A DNA stretch of 64,000 bases from Venturia oleaginea (taxonomy: Eukaryota; Ascomycota; Dothideomycetes; Venturiales; Venturiaceae), in NCBI GenBank assembly GCA_013176395.1, contig JABMLP010000023.1, positions 620,001 to 684,000 of the forward strand, read 5' to 3'. This document shows, piece after piece, positions 22,306-34,359 of this stretch (position 1 is the stretch's first letter; each line of letters begins with the position of its first letter). The translations under genes and the position numbers were made by a program. The notes beneath the pieces were generated by a model, which did no database searches, was not told the DNA's origin, and worked only from the letters and a program-made list of their open reading frames with translations.

Positions 22306-24013
22306 TCATACATGGGTATCCAGTGATTGAGCTGATACCATGTTTCTGCCTTCAAAAATCTCGGTGGTGGTCTTAAATCTTTGCTCGAAGCCTTTCGCGA
22401 CCCATTCATAAGCCTCCTTTCCAGCTGGATCGATCAGAGACACATCCTGCAATTTCTGCTCAACAAGGTCAGAGGCTCGAGTATCGCGCACCACTCTGTC
22501 GATGATTGCTAGCGGCCAATAGAAGTAACGAGTGAATGTGAAATTCGTGACTTGTATTTTGGAAAGGTGACTCAGACAATGCTTGAGCTCCTCCTGAACG
22601 AGTTGAACGAGTTGTTCTGGGGAAATAGCTGAATAGTCGTCATGAAGCTGCCGAGTCATTGAAAGATGGTGATAGCCGAGCAATTTTGCGGCAGAGATAT
22701 ATAGCATAATGTGCGTACCACAGTCGTTGGAAAGAGTGTCCAGCTCCCATATCTCAAGTTCGGTCATGACTTCGTGAAGATCTCGGGGTTCCTTGGTGCT
22801 CGATGCTATCTGAGAACGATCCACAGCGGCAAAAAGATCTGATAACAGCCGTATTATTTGATAGTGCATCCCGAATACAGGCCAGTTCTCAGCCTCTGGA
22901 GATATAGGCACGACACACATTTCGAAGTATTTGTCGAAGATGGGTCTGAGCAATAAGTCTTGTAGCGGAGTCAAATTAGTCTCTTGAACCGACATGACCA
23001 TGCAGTGATACAAGAAAGCCTCAATAAACACCCGCTCAAAGACCAGAGTGGGCCAAGTTTGCGAGCTCGCGAGTCGACCATCAGAGACTGTGGAGACGGC
23101 ACTCATCTTCGTCCGAGCTCGCTGACGGAAGACTTGGCCGGCAGCAGCAATGTGTGCAGCAGATGCTGCAGGGTTGTATCCTGGCTGTCTGTTCTCGTAC
23201 AGGGACAGAATTACCACGGTAGCTAGAAGCCAATCCTCGCTACCTTCGCATTCCCCGCCTCGAATTTTCTTGCGAAGCAGATTGATACATCGTAAGTAAC
23301 GTTGGCCTGCTCCGCTGTGAGACTCTGGAACGTGGAAACTGGTACCAATAGCGCTTGCTGAACAAGCCAGGCAAGCATTTAGCAAGGTCGGATGAGACAT
23401 TGCCATTTGGTAAACGTACGAGAAGTCGAAAAACCGTGATTGCGAACCAGGATGTATACGACTTGGAAGGAAGTCGTTCACGAAAGAAGCCAGGAGATCA
23501 AGGGAGCTCGAATCCTCAGTACGGATGGGTGCGGTAAGGAGTTGGCCCAGTTCGGGAACGGTGTAACCTTCTGTAATGTCGATAGCTTGATCAAACTGCT
23601 CAACGCGTGGCACAATCCATGACGGCCATTCAATGTTCGTCTGAGAGAAGAGAAATTCCGTCGGGAAAACATAGTTGAATTCGACATGATGAACTGTGAC
23701 TTCTGGCGAGCTCGACGCAAACAGAGCTAGTGCCTGGCTGTCATTCACATGCTCATCAGCGATACTCGAGTCGAGCGGAACAATTTTGCGTTTGAGGTGT
23801 CGCCTATCCTTCTGTAGCTCCTTCGTGGGCCATATGCACCCCAATTCGTTTCTCATACAATTTTGACATAGTCCAGGGGTCTCATCGCACTTCTTCCGAC
23901 GTCTGCGACCTGATGCTGATTAGAGGAGATGGTCGATGGATAGTCGATGGATAGTCAATTAGATGAAGAGCCTTACAGGTCAGACAGCCAGTCTTGGTCC
24001 TCAGTCTAGCCAT
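22306..24013 (-). CDS. Zn(II)2Cys6 transcription factor
   Basis: Exon 1 (24013-23977) and exon 2 (23909-22306) are joined across a 67-bp intron (GTAAGG...CAG). The model is 546 residues. The binuclear zinc cluster has cysteines at 10, 13, 20, 27, 30 and 37 (C-x2-C-x6-C-x6-C-x2-C-x6-C), and the intron cuts the codon of the second cysteine. RRRRKK lies between the second and third cysteine as in Gal4-type DNA-binding domains. The remainder (about 100-530) is helical and resembles the fungal-specific regulatory domain found in Acr2-like/arginine-type regulators. Given its place at the end of the permease/transporter/amidohydrolase block it is the obvious candidate local regulator; this is inferred from context only. 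The intron itself contains a tandem copy of TCGATGGATAG. Confidence 0.88.
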
Positions 24014-24538
24014 TGGAGAAGATGATTTCTTATCGCGTGATGGTGCGCGTCGATGGGACTTGCATGTCCGCCAATTTCAGCTTACCCAAACAGGCAGGAT
24101 AGACCCCACTAAATCGCCACTCCAAATTACTACGTAAAGTAGGCTTACCAATATACCGTAAATTTCCGCTGAGGTCGTACTGTACCCTGTCCTTGTAATA
24201 GTCCTTGCATCGCTCGAAGTAGTAGTAGCTAAACTTTCTATACTTTAGCCGTTACCTTTTCAAGCGATGCAAATAGGTAACGAAAACCGATCAGCCACCA
24301 AGGGTACAAAGCTTAACGATGGATAGTTGAGGAAGGCCAATCTATTGCGTTTGTCATTGTGATTGCATGTGTATAAGCCTTGCATGTAAGCAAATAGCTT
24401 TGACCCGTCGAAACGGCCCTTGAACGTATCAGATCCATTCGAAAATGATCATTTCCTTCGCAAATTGTGAAGATTAGATCCAAGTCAATCACTATCCTAA
24501 CGAATCATAGCATCATAACATCGTCGAATCTCACCAGC
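24014..24538. other. intergenic region upstream of the zinc-cluster regulator
   Basis: About 525 bp without coding signal. It holds the regulator promoter and the 3' flank of the next gene. No motif was assigned. Confidence 0.4.
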
Positions 24539-25381
24539 TCAACCACCACTTCCCCTCTCACTAGCCTCCTCAACCTCCCTCAAGTAATGCCTCCTCTCCT
24601 CAAGCGTCAACCTATGCGTCCCCTGATACTCGCCCCTCCTAATTGCCCTCGCCCTCTCAATCCTCATCCGATGTCTCTCCGAGCTCTTCCCATTAGTTTC
24701 TTGCTGTTTCTTAGCCGCCTCCCGATACTCTTTGATCTCATCCACAGCCCCCTTGATCCAAATCGCCGCGATACCCACATTCGCCGCATTCTTCCAACGT
24801 CCCTTATTCCGTTCCCTCCCGGCCTCTTCTTCACTGATATCTCCGCCTGCCAATTCCTCTCGCCGCTTTTTCCCCTTTTCAATGGTGCTATGGACGCCTG
24901 CTACGGCGTGGATTGCTGCTACGCCTGCGAGGCCAATGGTCCCCCATTTCTTCAGGCTCGCCTTTTTCTTGCACTTTTCGTCGTCGTCGGTGCAGCCGAG
25001 GTCGGAGGAGGATGCAGACGAAGAAGACGTGTCTCCTCTGCCTTTGCGATGGCGTTCCCGATCGTCTCTCTGGCGTCTTTGTCTCGGGGGTATGGATCGT
25101 CGTGCTCGGGGTGGCACTGAGCCTTCTCTGTCATATTGTAGATCATATTGATCTCGTGGATCTCTTCTCCCTGCTAATTGACCTCGACCACGAGTATCGC
25201 GTTCATAGAAATCGTCCCCGTCTAGTGAGCTTGCTCTGCGTAGGTATTGAGGTCGAGGCCGTCGAGGGACGAGAGAGCATTCAGGTGATACTCGTCCGAG
25301 AATAACATCGCCAGGCTGAATTTCTGAGCGTCGCACCCTTATCACATCGGATCGCGGGTTAGAGTAGCCATGTTGTGACAT
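24539..25381 (-). CDS. Conserved fungal hypothetical protein with Arg-rich N-terminus
   Basis: Intronless frame of 280 codons from the ATG at 25381. The N-terminal half (1-125) is rich in Arg, Asp and Ser and likely disordered. Residues about 142-162 (KKWGTIGLAGVAAIHAVAGVHS) form a small glycine/alanine helix, followed by charged helical segments (IEKGKKRREEL, EIKEYREAAKKQQE). A second small hydrophobic helix (NAANVGIAAIWIKGAVDEI) is near 200-220. The architecture is like a group of uncharacterised ascomycete proteins with Arg/Tyr-rich repeats and a short apolar helix. No function can be given. The coding frame is supported by length, codon pattern and the absence of competing longer frames. 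Confidence 0.65.
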   Translation of the reverse strand: MSQHGYSNPRSDVIRVRRSEIQPGDVILGRVSPECSLVPRRPRPQYLRRASSLDGDDFYERDTRGRGQLAGRRDPRDQYDLQYDREGSVPPRARRSIPPRQRRQRDDRERHRKGRGDTSSSSASSSDLGCTDDDEKCKKKASLKKWGTIGLAGVAAIHAVAGVHSTIEKGKKRREELAGGDISEEEAGRERNKGRWKNAANVGIAAIWIKGAVDEIKEYREAAKKQQETNGKSSERHRMRIERARAIRRGEYQGTHRLTLEERRHYLREVEEASERGSGG

Positions 25382-27193
25382 TGTGTGTGAGCTTTATGCA
25401 ATATAGAGAGAAACGAAGACTGCGGAAACCAGTACGAAAGCGACGAGAAGGGATCAGAAGAGGATAACGAAAGCGCTAACAGATAACCATAGCCTCCTCG
25501 TCAAATGACATGAAAGAAAGGAAGAAGAACAGCGGGCTCCAGCCCAGCAAGCGCAGAAGTAATCCACCCAAGCTCGTCAAGTGAGACCGAATGGACGGGT
25601 AAAGGCTACATATGGTCAGGCTGGAACGAACGGATGCACAATGACGCGAGTAAACGAGCGTAGCGTAGCATAGCATAGCATAGTTGAAACGAGCGTGGCA
25701 TCGTAACATAGCGGAAACGAGCGTGTGGCATGGCCAACTCTTATCCTGCAGGGAATTGCCGTGTTGGGTGAACGGATGTGGACCGTTTCTGTTTGACTGG
25801 ACCATCCTGGGAAATCGTTTCATCGGCCATCGTCAAAATGGTCAAGCTTTTGCAACTAGTGTCTTCAAAAAGCTTGTTTTCCCCGAACATTCCTTCATTG
25901 GTTGACATCAAAATGTCCTTTGGTCCAACTTTATAAAATTGGGGAGTCGTCTGTCCAATGATTTGACACATTCCCAAATAGGAAATCGAGTGCTGGATAT
26001 GGCAACCACTTGAAGGTCTCGAATAATTCTTCAGCTAACACAGAATGAACATGAGGCATCGGACTTAGTTCGAGCTTGCCCTATTACCTCGATCCCAGCA
26101 TTTATTACGCCGAAGCACGATCGTTGGACTTACGAACCTGAATTACTAGGAAGATATGTGACGGTGAGCTTCTCTCTTGTCAATTCGCGCACCGGTCCTC
26201 GGGAGTCTTGTTGTGTGACTAGCTACTAGGTGCATCACATACTTGGTCATGATGGCAATTTGCAGGGTCACTAAGCTACCATAGTCATGCCGAAGAGATA
26301 TCTGTGCACAAAGGATTCAATGATGATTTGCATCATGCAAACCGCATGATAGACTCATATAAGATGAGAGATAGAGAAAGGAGTACAAACTTTCAAATTA
26401 TATGAGAAAAGGAGAAATTGAAACCCGCCATTGGTCAATCGGTCGTTCCACCTAGCCGAAGAGATCCTTCCCATCCACCTCTTGCTGTTGCATCCGCACA
26501 GACGAGGAACGAAAACTGAAAGCAAAGCAAAATATGCCGGAATCGAACTTGAACCCTATCCCCATCGCCGCGCTAATCCCATCGATTTGATGTTGTTATT
26601 GATCCCCATCGAGCATAAACCTCCCAACCCGATGTGCACGTGAACGATTCCGAGAGCGAAGCCGAAGGGCTACTCTCAGCCATCAGATGTTCTTATTCCA
26701 GCCCGCCCGAAATTCGCAATGATTTTGAGGCCGAATAAGCCATAATCAGCTCCGCATCAGTGACCGAAGCTTGAGCACCTGTCTCCCGCTGAAGAAAAGT
26801 TTCCTCTCTCATAACACCTAGACGCTCAAGCACCATATGATCTGTCCTGTATGCCAGGTCCGAAAGCAGCAAACGCGCATATGTAACTGATGATGATGAC
26901 TAGGAAAAGCAAATCTTAACTTGTGGTGTAGTAGGGACAATTTGGACAAGTCTTGGAAAGGAGATGGTAGATGTGCAGAGAAACATAGACAGGAAAGGAA
27001 AATGAGGAACAAGGAGGTCCCGGTGCTGCTGTGCCCTGGTGAGCCCCAGCCATTGAAAACTTTTTGGTATCGGCCGCCATTCTATAGTACCACCCCGACC
27101 CCACGCCAAATGGTCCAGATATGCCGAATCGCTGATATGATCGCACATCAAAAACTGTATCGCTTCGCTGATGGAGATGACTAAGTAAAGAGC
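25382..27193. other. intergenic stretch of 1.8 kb
   Basis: No supportable gene. A short tandem GCATA run lies at about 25660-25685. Around 26535-26555 a stretch resembles a tRNA T-arm on the minus strand but does not fold as one. No transposon ends were recognised. Confidence 0.45.
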
Positions 27194-29294
27194 TTAGTTG
27201 TTTGGAGACTTGGATGCTCCTGGGCCTGGGTTACGGCGGGAGTCATTAATGGAAAGGTTGCCCAATTCGGATCCAAGGAAGTGGAAGGGGTCGGTCGAGC
27301 CATCAAAGGCACCATTGCCGAAGTTAGAACCACCAGTCGATTGCTGGGGAGGGCCAGCAGCGGAAAAGGCAGCCTCAGCACGGCTATCGAAGCCAGATCC
27401 GTGCTGCTGCTGCGCCTGTTGATGTTGCATGCCATTGTTAGGACCGTACTGACCACCCATTGGAGGGTATGGGCTGTGAGCACCGAGACCTGATGGGAGA
27501 GCATAGGTGCTTGGTGCACCTCCAAACTGCTGTGGAGGATAACCACCCGCTCCGCCGAAGCCGCTCTGAGCATATGGCGATGGTCCTGGAGTGCCTTGCA
27601 TGGAAGGAGGACCCATTCCGAAGGAAGGATCATTCATGGCAGCAAAGTTGGAAGCATCAGCAACGACAGCAGCATTAGCACGTGGCGCACCGCAACGCAA
27701 GCAGTTTACATTCTTAGCAAAGTTATGGTAGTTGCAAGTCTCCTGACCACAACGCCAATCACCGGGCCTGAATGGAGCCGACGCGCCAAGCTGGTTGACA
27801 GAATGGGATGATCTCATTCCTGATGGGTGACCGCCGATGTGATGACCACCGTGCTGCATCATGCCACCCATTGGCGGTGGACCGTAGCCGCCATATGGAT
27901 TATAGCCTCCCATTGGATCAGCGGGAGCCATTGTTTGAGAGAGAGGGTAGGAGCAGCGGAAGCATGCTGTGCGACGCTGAAAGTTGGAGAAGCCGCAAGA
28001 TGGGCAGGTCCAGTCACCTGGGCGTGGGCGATTCTTGCTTGGGGGAAAGGGGGTGAGGATGTCTTGAGCGCGGTCAAGTACGCGGCTGGACGAAGGCGAT
28101 ACTTCGATCGCCTTCTCGTTGAGGGCGCGGCCGTTCATACAGAGCGATTCCGCTGCCTAAAGCGTGTTAGTCAAGTAGGATAAGTTCGAACAGTATGCAC
28201 TCACCTCTTCGTGGGAAGAGAAAACTGCAAAGCCGGATCCGGTTGGCTTGTGTTGATCAGGAGTTCGGAGGGTCCAGAAAGCAATTGGACGACCACCGTA
28301 CTGGGTAAACCAAGACTCAAGCTCTGATTGTGTGGTGTCGTGTGGGAGACCAGTCATATGAAGCACCTTGCTACGTTCAGAAAGGAAAGCTCTGACGTCG
28401 GCACGAGCGTCCATAGGACGAGTCAAGACGTCAGGGTGGTCGTGAAATGGCTGAGACTTGCGGATCAAACCTCGGAGAACCCGGGCAAGTGTTACAGCTT
28501 CCTCAATTGCACGTCGGGGAGACGCGGGTGCCAGTGCTTGCAGGTGGAATGGCAAGTTATGCTTGATAGGGGCGGATGATTGAACTGGCTCAACCTCGAG
28601 AGCTGCACAGATATTTGCCAATGCCGACGATCCGAAAGGGAGGGATTCTGGATGGTGCGATTGCCAATGCTGGTATTCGGTGCGCAGATCGAAGGTACGA
28701 GAGTGCTGGAGATATGGAGGGAGAACAACAGACTTGTCTCGTGCTTCACGTGGTAGCTGCACGCGGAGATCCCACGATTCGAGCGTGACAAAGGCAAATT
28801 CGGAGTTGGTCGAGATCAAGTGTTCCTGAGCAAACTGGTCGAAGCGGTTGACGGCGTCGCGGAAGGTGCCTGCGTGCTTGACGTGCTCCCAGGTGAGAGT
28901 GGTCAAACTGGCTGTGAAACGTTAGTGACTGAGGTGAGGGTGAGAAAGGAAAGCGAGAAGCGAGGAGAGGACTGACTGCAGAGCGGCGTGATAGGTGTGT
29001 TCACTGGTTTTACCAGAATATTATCGCGGTATATCTACAGCATACAGTTAGCAGGGGGCCCAAGTATCCGACTGCCATAGGTCTCTTGGGAGAGCAGGTG
29101 GGGCTTGACGGGAGATGTGTTACCTCGTCCAAGGTCTTAGCGTCGAGCAGTATCCAACCGAGTTCAATGACCTCTGCGGAATCCTTTGTTACGTAGACGC
29201 CGTGTTCGTCACAGGTCGTGGCTACATGAATGACAACGTAGCGGTCCAGATTGTTGGGAGCCTGCTGTTGGCTCTGGGCATTGGTGGAAGCCAT
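27194..29294 (-). CDS. NRP1: Nrp1-type RNA-binding protein (RRM plus two RanBP2 zinc fingers, exonuclease-like N-terminus)
   Basis: Four exons: 29294-29124, 29034-28977, 28911-28205 and 28156-27194, with introns of 89, 65 and 48 bp. They join to 632 residues. Residues about 15-240 resemble the ERI-1-like DEDDh 3'-exonuclease fold (RYVVIHVATTCDEH, VIELGWILLDAKTL, NSEFAFVTLESWDLR). An RRM follows at about 257-335 (KVLHMTGLPHDTTQSELESWF, SGFAVFSSHEEA). Two RanBP2-type zinc fingers lie at 359-383 (GDWTCPSCGFSNFQRRTACFRC) and 443-470. The tail is rich in Gly, Pro, Gln and Asn. This domain order is that of yeast Nrp1 and its fungal relatives, cytoplasmic RNA-binding proteins found in stress granules. 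The canonical Asp-x-Glu of exonuclease motif I is not present (HVA instead), so catalysis is doubtful. Confidence 0.85.
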
Positions 29295-32200
29295 CAGCTC
29301 GCTGATTGACCAATGGGACTGGTCGGAAGTGTTTGTGGCCGGGTGAGTTGAGGATCGAGTGAAGAGAAGCAGCTGGCAGGTTCAGTGTTGGTTTCAGGAG
29401 AGAGCAAACGGGATGTAATGAAGGACAAGTGAATGTGGAGCTCTCAGGGACGTCTCTCAAACAATGGCTTCCGCGTACTGTCGGACTTTGTGCAATCAAT
29501 TGGCGGGCAAGCTGAGCGTGCTTGGATGGAGAGCACGGGGGGGTTGAAGCTTGCGGGCCTGATGGATGCACGCTGTGCTGGTGATTTAGTGAGGATGAAC
29601 AGAACTTGATCGGAGGAGACTGTTGGGTTCGGTCTGTCGAAGGCTCGGGAGACAGGGATTAAGACTCTACGAGCGTTGCTCAAGTGGGCCTAGTCACCCA
29701 CCTGGGTAGCTGAAGAAAACGCTGTCACGGCCACGGCTCTGTGGATTGCAAGAATAGAAGCATCGTTCGTTGCACGGCCAGGTGAAGCGACATGTCTCTC
29801 TGTCCGACCTGATGGCGGTGCTTCCGCTGTCAGTCCCCTTAGCCTTCACATACGCAGTCCCGAGCGGCCGCAACATTTATGGAGCCCGCCTTTTTAGACT
29901 TTGTCGTCCCATCTCCCATGCCATGCTTCCCGAAACAAAATCAATCTTTCCCGTGCTCAATACCATGTTTTTGATCGGATCCCACGAGTTTCCACGCCTC
30001 CCCACGTCAACCTACTTCCTTCCCAACCTTCTCTCCTTCCCAGGCTCCATACTCTACTCCGACTGCCTTCTGTGCCAATCTTCACACAGCGAAGGTAATA
30101 TAAGTAAACCTCCTTGGTTGCCGACATCTCAGTCCCACCTAATACGTCGGGTGCTCGGTCTGGCTTCCGGGACTCTCTTGCATGATTCCTTCGAGAACAG
30201 ATGCGGGTCGATACAGTCGTTCAAAGCGCCAACGCTCCTCAGAAGTGCTTGATATATATGCACACTCATAATTCCTGTCGAAATCCCAAGCCCTTAGAAA
30301 GACAAGGATTTCTCGTAGCCGGACTTCGCTTTAATGACTCAACGAAGATGAGGTATGCGAGAAGGAGGTCAGCCCATTTTCTCTTACTCAGGGGTAACTT
30401 GGACAGAACAAGCCTTGTGGAAAATGGGAAAGCAAGTAATTTAATTTACTTTTGGCTTTCACAGCCGCCATATGCACAAACTTTGACTTTACACGGAAGA
30501 AAAGCTTGCGTTACAGCGCTGGCGTCGTGCTCCCTACAACGAGAACCATTTGAGGTTCTTGACAACAAAATCTTTCTATCAAGTACTTAAGGGTGAGAAG
30601 CAACTCCCCTTCTTTCTTGATTGTTTGGCTTGGGTAGCGAAATCTGGAACAATCATTGATATTGCTAAACCCTAGTCGAATTTGATCCTCAATTCTGGCA
30701 GAAATTTACCGACATGTCTGTGAGAAAAAGAGGCTGCAATATCAGTACTCACATTCGCTGGTCCGTGGTTCCGGAGGAATTGACGAAGGAGATAGCTGAA
30801 CTGATTTTACAGTCTCTCGTAGCTACGGCAAGCCCAGCGACGATCATCGTTTGGCACTAACGGGGCCACTCTCCAGAGCACAACCGCACCTTGCAATGTC
30901 CGCAAAACCGCTGAACGTGTCTGCTATCTCCACGAAGGCACCCAAAACGTTGTGTACTTTCCAAGTTGGCCTTGTGGCTGCATTGCGCGCCGTTTGGACA
31001 TTGCAACGTGGTACGTGATTGGGCTGGGTTGCAGTGGTATATACAGATGGCTACGAAATAATCTCAGGTATCTATTTCCAGTCATCTGTGGAAACGTCAA
31101 ACGTTGTTCAGCGTGAGGTATCAGCTCCTTGCCGTGCTTTTTCTCAACGAGTTTCCTGGATGGCCAGTCATCGGGTCGCGTTGACAGTACGGAATCGGTA
31201 CGAGTTGCTGTAATTGGAATGTCGCCTGAATTGACCATACATATACCACATGCCGATACTAAAGCTCTCAATCTTACGTGAAACAGGATCGCCCTGTGGT
31301 AGGTACTGTGGTATGAGGGAAAATAAAAGTTATTTACACTGTCGTGGCTCTTGCGCCGAATCTTCTAGTATACGTTCTTATAGTAAATTCTTTAGGGTAG
31401 TAGCGGTACTCGCGGGCGTAGATTTGAGCATACTATAGCGATATAAGGATTCTACCGTCTATGCTGCGTTCACGTTTATTATGGTTTCCAAATAGGACCC
31501 ACTCCCAAGGCTGTCTCTCAGCTCTGTGTATACCGTTTCAAGTTCTTCGTTGAGGAACGTCGGGATCCCATGGTATCGGGTCGGCGATGAACAGCAACCA
31601 CAACAAATCTGGCCCGTTCAACTTTGCTTGCAGAAGAAGATAATCAGGCTTCAATCGCCCGTGTCTGCTAACGCTTTCCAGTGTTTTCTTTCATAGATGG
31701 TGCTACCAAAGAATGTTCACAAATCCTCTCGTGTTTCTCTGCTGAAAGAAAAAAAACGGAGAATGAGGTTCGTGTAAAGTGATACAGCCTTGTCCAGAAG
31801 TGCGGCTTAAGATTGCTTTCAGGGCAATCATATCTTCAATCTATTTCATGCGGTCTCGCGCTCCGAGGTGTCCCCTCTCGTTATACAGTGCCAATATTTC
31901 CGCTGTCAAGATAATACCAAGCTGCAGGTGACAGTATGGACCGATTATGCCTATCCACTTTGGTGAATTAGAGGAGGATACCTTACGCAGGCAATAGATT
32001 GAGTGAATGATTACATAGTATAATTCCCCGTGTCAAGACTTGCATCATTCACAATATATGCCAGCCAATTGAGCCTTAAGATATCCGGGGCGGCTCGTTG
32101 TCCAATGTTCATTCCTCCCTTTTCCAGCTCAGCCCTGATTCGACACTACAGTGGACGCGCCTGGGATAGCGACGGCAGCTTTTGTTTGATCAACCCAGCG

Positions 32201-32503
32201 GGAGGCTGTGTCTCTCCTCTTCGAAACCCTTTTGTTTGCCATTCGCGGCCAAAACATATATTTTATTCTTCCGATAGCAGAAAGTGGAAAAGACTGCTTC
32301 CCATCCTCATCTCTCACCACGCGTGCTAGTTGCCAACCCCCGGACTCGCAGATCCTTTTTCCTTACAGCCCAGCCGCCTCAGGGATAACCGGGACTCGGC
32401 CATGGCTCAGCATCAGAAACCAAGGAGGAGGTAATATCCGTACAACCCAATCTATCCATATTGCAAACAAGTGACTGACCACAGCGGCTGGAATAGAGGC
32501 ATC
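29295..32503. other. 3.2-kb intergenic stretch between divergent genes
   Basis: It holds the promoters of the Nrp1-type gene (left) and the F-box gene (right). No gene was supported. Apart from a MITE-like copy at 31320-31485 no repeat was recognised. The middle part (30.6-32.0 kb) is AT-richer and lacks long frames. Confidence 0.45.
31320..31485. repeat. MITE-like repeat, copy 1
   Basis: About 165 bp matching 48394-48560 over most of its length (for example GTCGTGGCT, CGAATCTTC, AGTATACGTTCT and GATTCTACCGTC). Degenerate inverted ends are visible (AAGTTAT... at the left, ...CACGTTTATTATGG at the right). Diverged relative to the second copy. Confidence 0.5.
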
Positions 32504-34359
32504 ATGGGTCTCCTCAAGCACTTCCGGTCGCGCTCGAAGCTGGCGAAGAAACAAGAAAAGGCCACCACCGCAGCAGTTTACATTCCCAGGGCCGGAGGTA
32601 CTGGCCATGATTATATTTCCAGGTTACCCGCCAAAGTCCTGACAAGAATCTTCGGATATGTGTGTCCACACACGGCTGACAGGAGCTACGAGGTCAGCGA
32701 ACTGGCCGCCGTCAACACCGATGCGTGTATGCTTTGCGACTTGCGTGATCTGTCACACTGCTCCCAGACGCGTAGGGACTGGTACCGACCCGCTCAGGAA
32801 CTCCTGTAAGCACGACTATTGCAGAACCGCACACCAATCTTTACTGACAAGTCTCCAGCTACGCAAGCGTACGCATAGATGCTGTCCACTACTGCGATCT
32901 CGAGGAGATCTTCTCCTCAAAGCGAAAGCGCAAGTCCAAGCACGGCGATGTCGAAGACGTACCCGCGACACGACTACGGCTACTGGCGAACTCCCTTCGC
33001 GACAACAACTGGCTGGCATCACTAGTATTATTCATCAAGCTACCTTACATGACCCGGGAGACATGCAAGCAGGATCTGGCACGGGCTGTGGGAAATTGTC
33101 CCAACCTACGATACGCCGACCTTCCAGATGGCTTCTACAATGGCAGTTCGGACTGTCACACACTACGGCAAGAGTTATTGGCACGATGTCCAGATATACG
33201 GAAAATGAGGTTCGAGTCGGGCGCGGAACAGTTCATCCAGTACCTCACCCAGCGACACTGGCAGGCAATTCAATCTCTCGAACTGAAAAAGCTGAAAGTG
33301 GAACCCACAATGTTTCGACAGGTTCTGGGATGCCTGCCAGTTTTGGAGGAGCTTCATGTCTCGAACGTGTCCACATTCACCGACGTCATCTTCAACATCT
33401 CGCCCTCCGTTCCCAACTTTCCAGCTCTTCATACCCTCAAGTTGGAACGCTGCCACGGCATCACGGCTGTTGGTCTGGTTCACTATCTCGAGCGTCCAGA
33501 AACACGCGAAGTACTCGAAACCCTGTCACTCACAAACACCGGCCTCGACATCACACAGTTGGCCCACGTGCTCTGGTCAGGCACCCACCTCAAAGATGTC
33601 ACTGTCATTGCGACTGTTAATCATTCGCTGCCTCTGGACCCATTGCCACCTCTAGGCAGCCAATCTCTCCTGAACCTACGCTTCGAAATCGTTCCCACCG
33701 AAGAATATCTACACAGCAACCTTCCGAAACCATCAGACTCCTATTATAGCTACCTCGCGAGCTCCCTCCTCTCCAATTCGCTCCCTGCTTTACAATGTCT
33801 TTATGTTCGTGATCCAACATTTCCAGACACAATCCTCCTGGCACCTCCAGCACCCAAATTCAGCGGCGGATTACAACCCCGCGCTTTCTCGCAACCACTG
33901 GAAATCTATACCAAAGGCCTGGACGACGCAGAATGGGTCTTCAACGCAGTTGCTCCCGAGGAGCAATTCGCCCCAGGATTCGGCGGCAACGGACGTCCAC
34001 TCTCAACCTATTCCATCAACGGTGGGGGAGGAGGTGGCGGCTGGGGTAACGAAACTCGTCGGTCGGTCATTGTTGGGAATGGCGTTGGCGGATTTCTAGC
34101 CGTGCCTAATGGCGGGGGAGATGACTACGGTCGTCCTACTAGCTCGCAGAGTCTGAAGGGGCCTGTGAACGACTGGAGTCAGCGTCCTATGAGTTACGCG
34201 AGGCCAGGGACAAGTCATCGACCTGGGAGCAGTCATGCTGTCGCCAATGCTCTGAAGGCCACTGGTGGTGCTGGAAACAGGGATAGCTGGTGGGGTGGAC
34301 CAAGAACGCATCAGAGGGATGGTAGTATGGCTAGTAATCGTGGAGATTTGTGGCGTTAG
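32504..34359 (+). CDS. F-box / leucine-rich-repeat-like protein
   Basis: Exon 1 (32504-32805) starts at the first ATG in frame. A 53-bp intron (GTAAGC, branch TTACTGAC, CAG) is followed by exon 2 (32859-34359). The model is 600 residues. Residues about 42-100 form an F-box (YISRLPAKVLTRIFGYVC ... LRDLSHCSQTRRDWYRPAQELLY). The middle has leucine-rich segments typical of F-box/LRR proteins (IQSLELKKLKVEP, LPVLEELHVSNV, ALHTLKLERCHGITAVGL, VLETLSLTNTGLDITQL). The C-terminal 150 residues are Gly/Ser/Pro/Arg-rich and disordered (a six-to-eight Gly run near 490). F-box proteins recruit substrates to SCF ubiquitin ligases. The target is unknown. Confidence 0.8.

Noticed and set aside
26530..26640. 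tRNA-like stretch on the minus strand (GGTTCAAGTTCGATTCC)
   Set aside because: It resembles a T-arm, but the flanking bases do not pair as T-stem or acceptor stem, and no D-arm or anticodon arm could be folded.
29770..30252. 160-codon frame in the Nrp1 upstream region
   Set aside because: No domain, no splice-supported extension, Ser/Pro/Leu-rich composition typical of chance frames in pyrimidine-rich promoter DNA.
33356..33655. Open frames inside the F-box gene on both strands
   Set aside because: Shadows of the conserved coding frame; no independent support.
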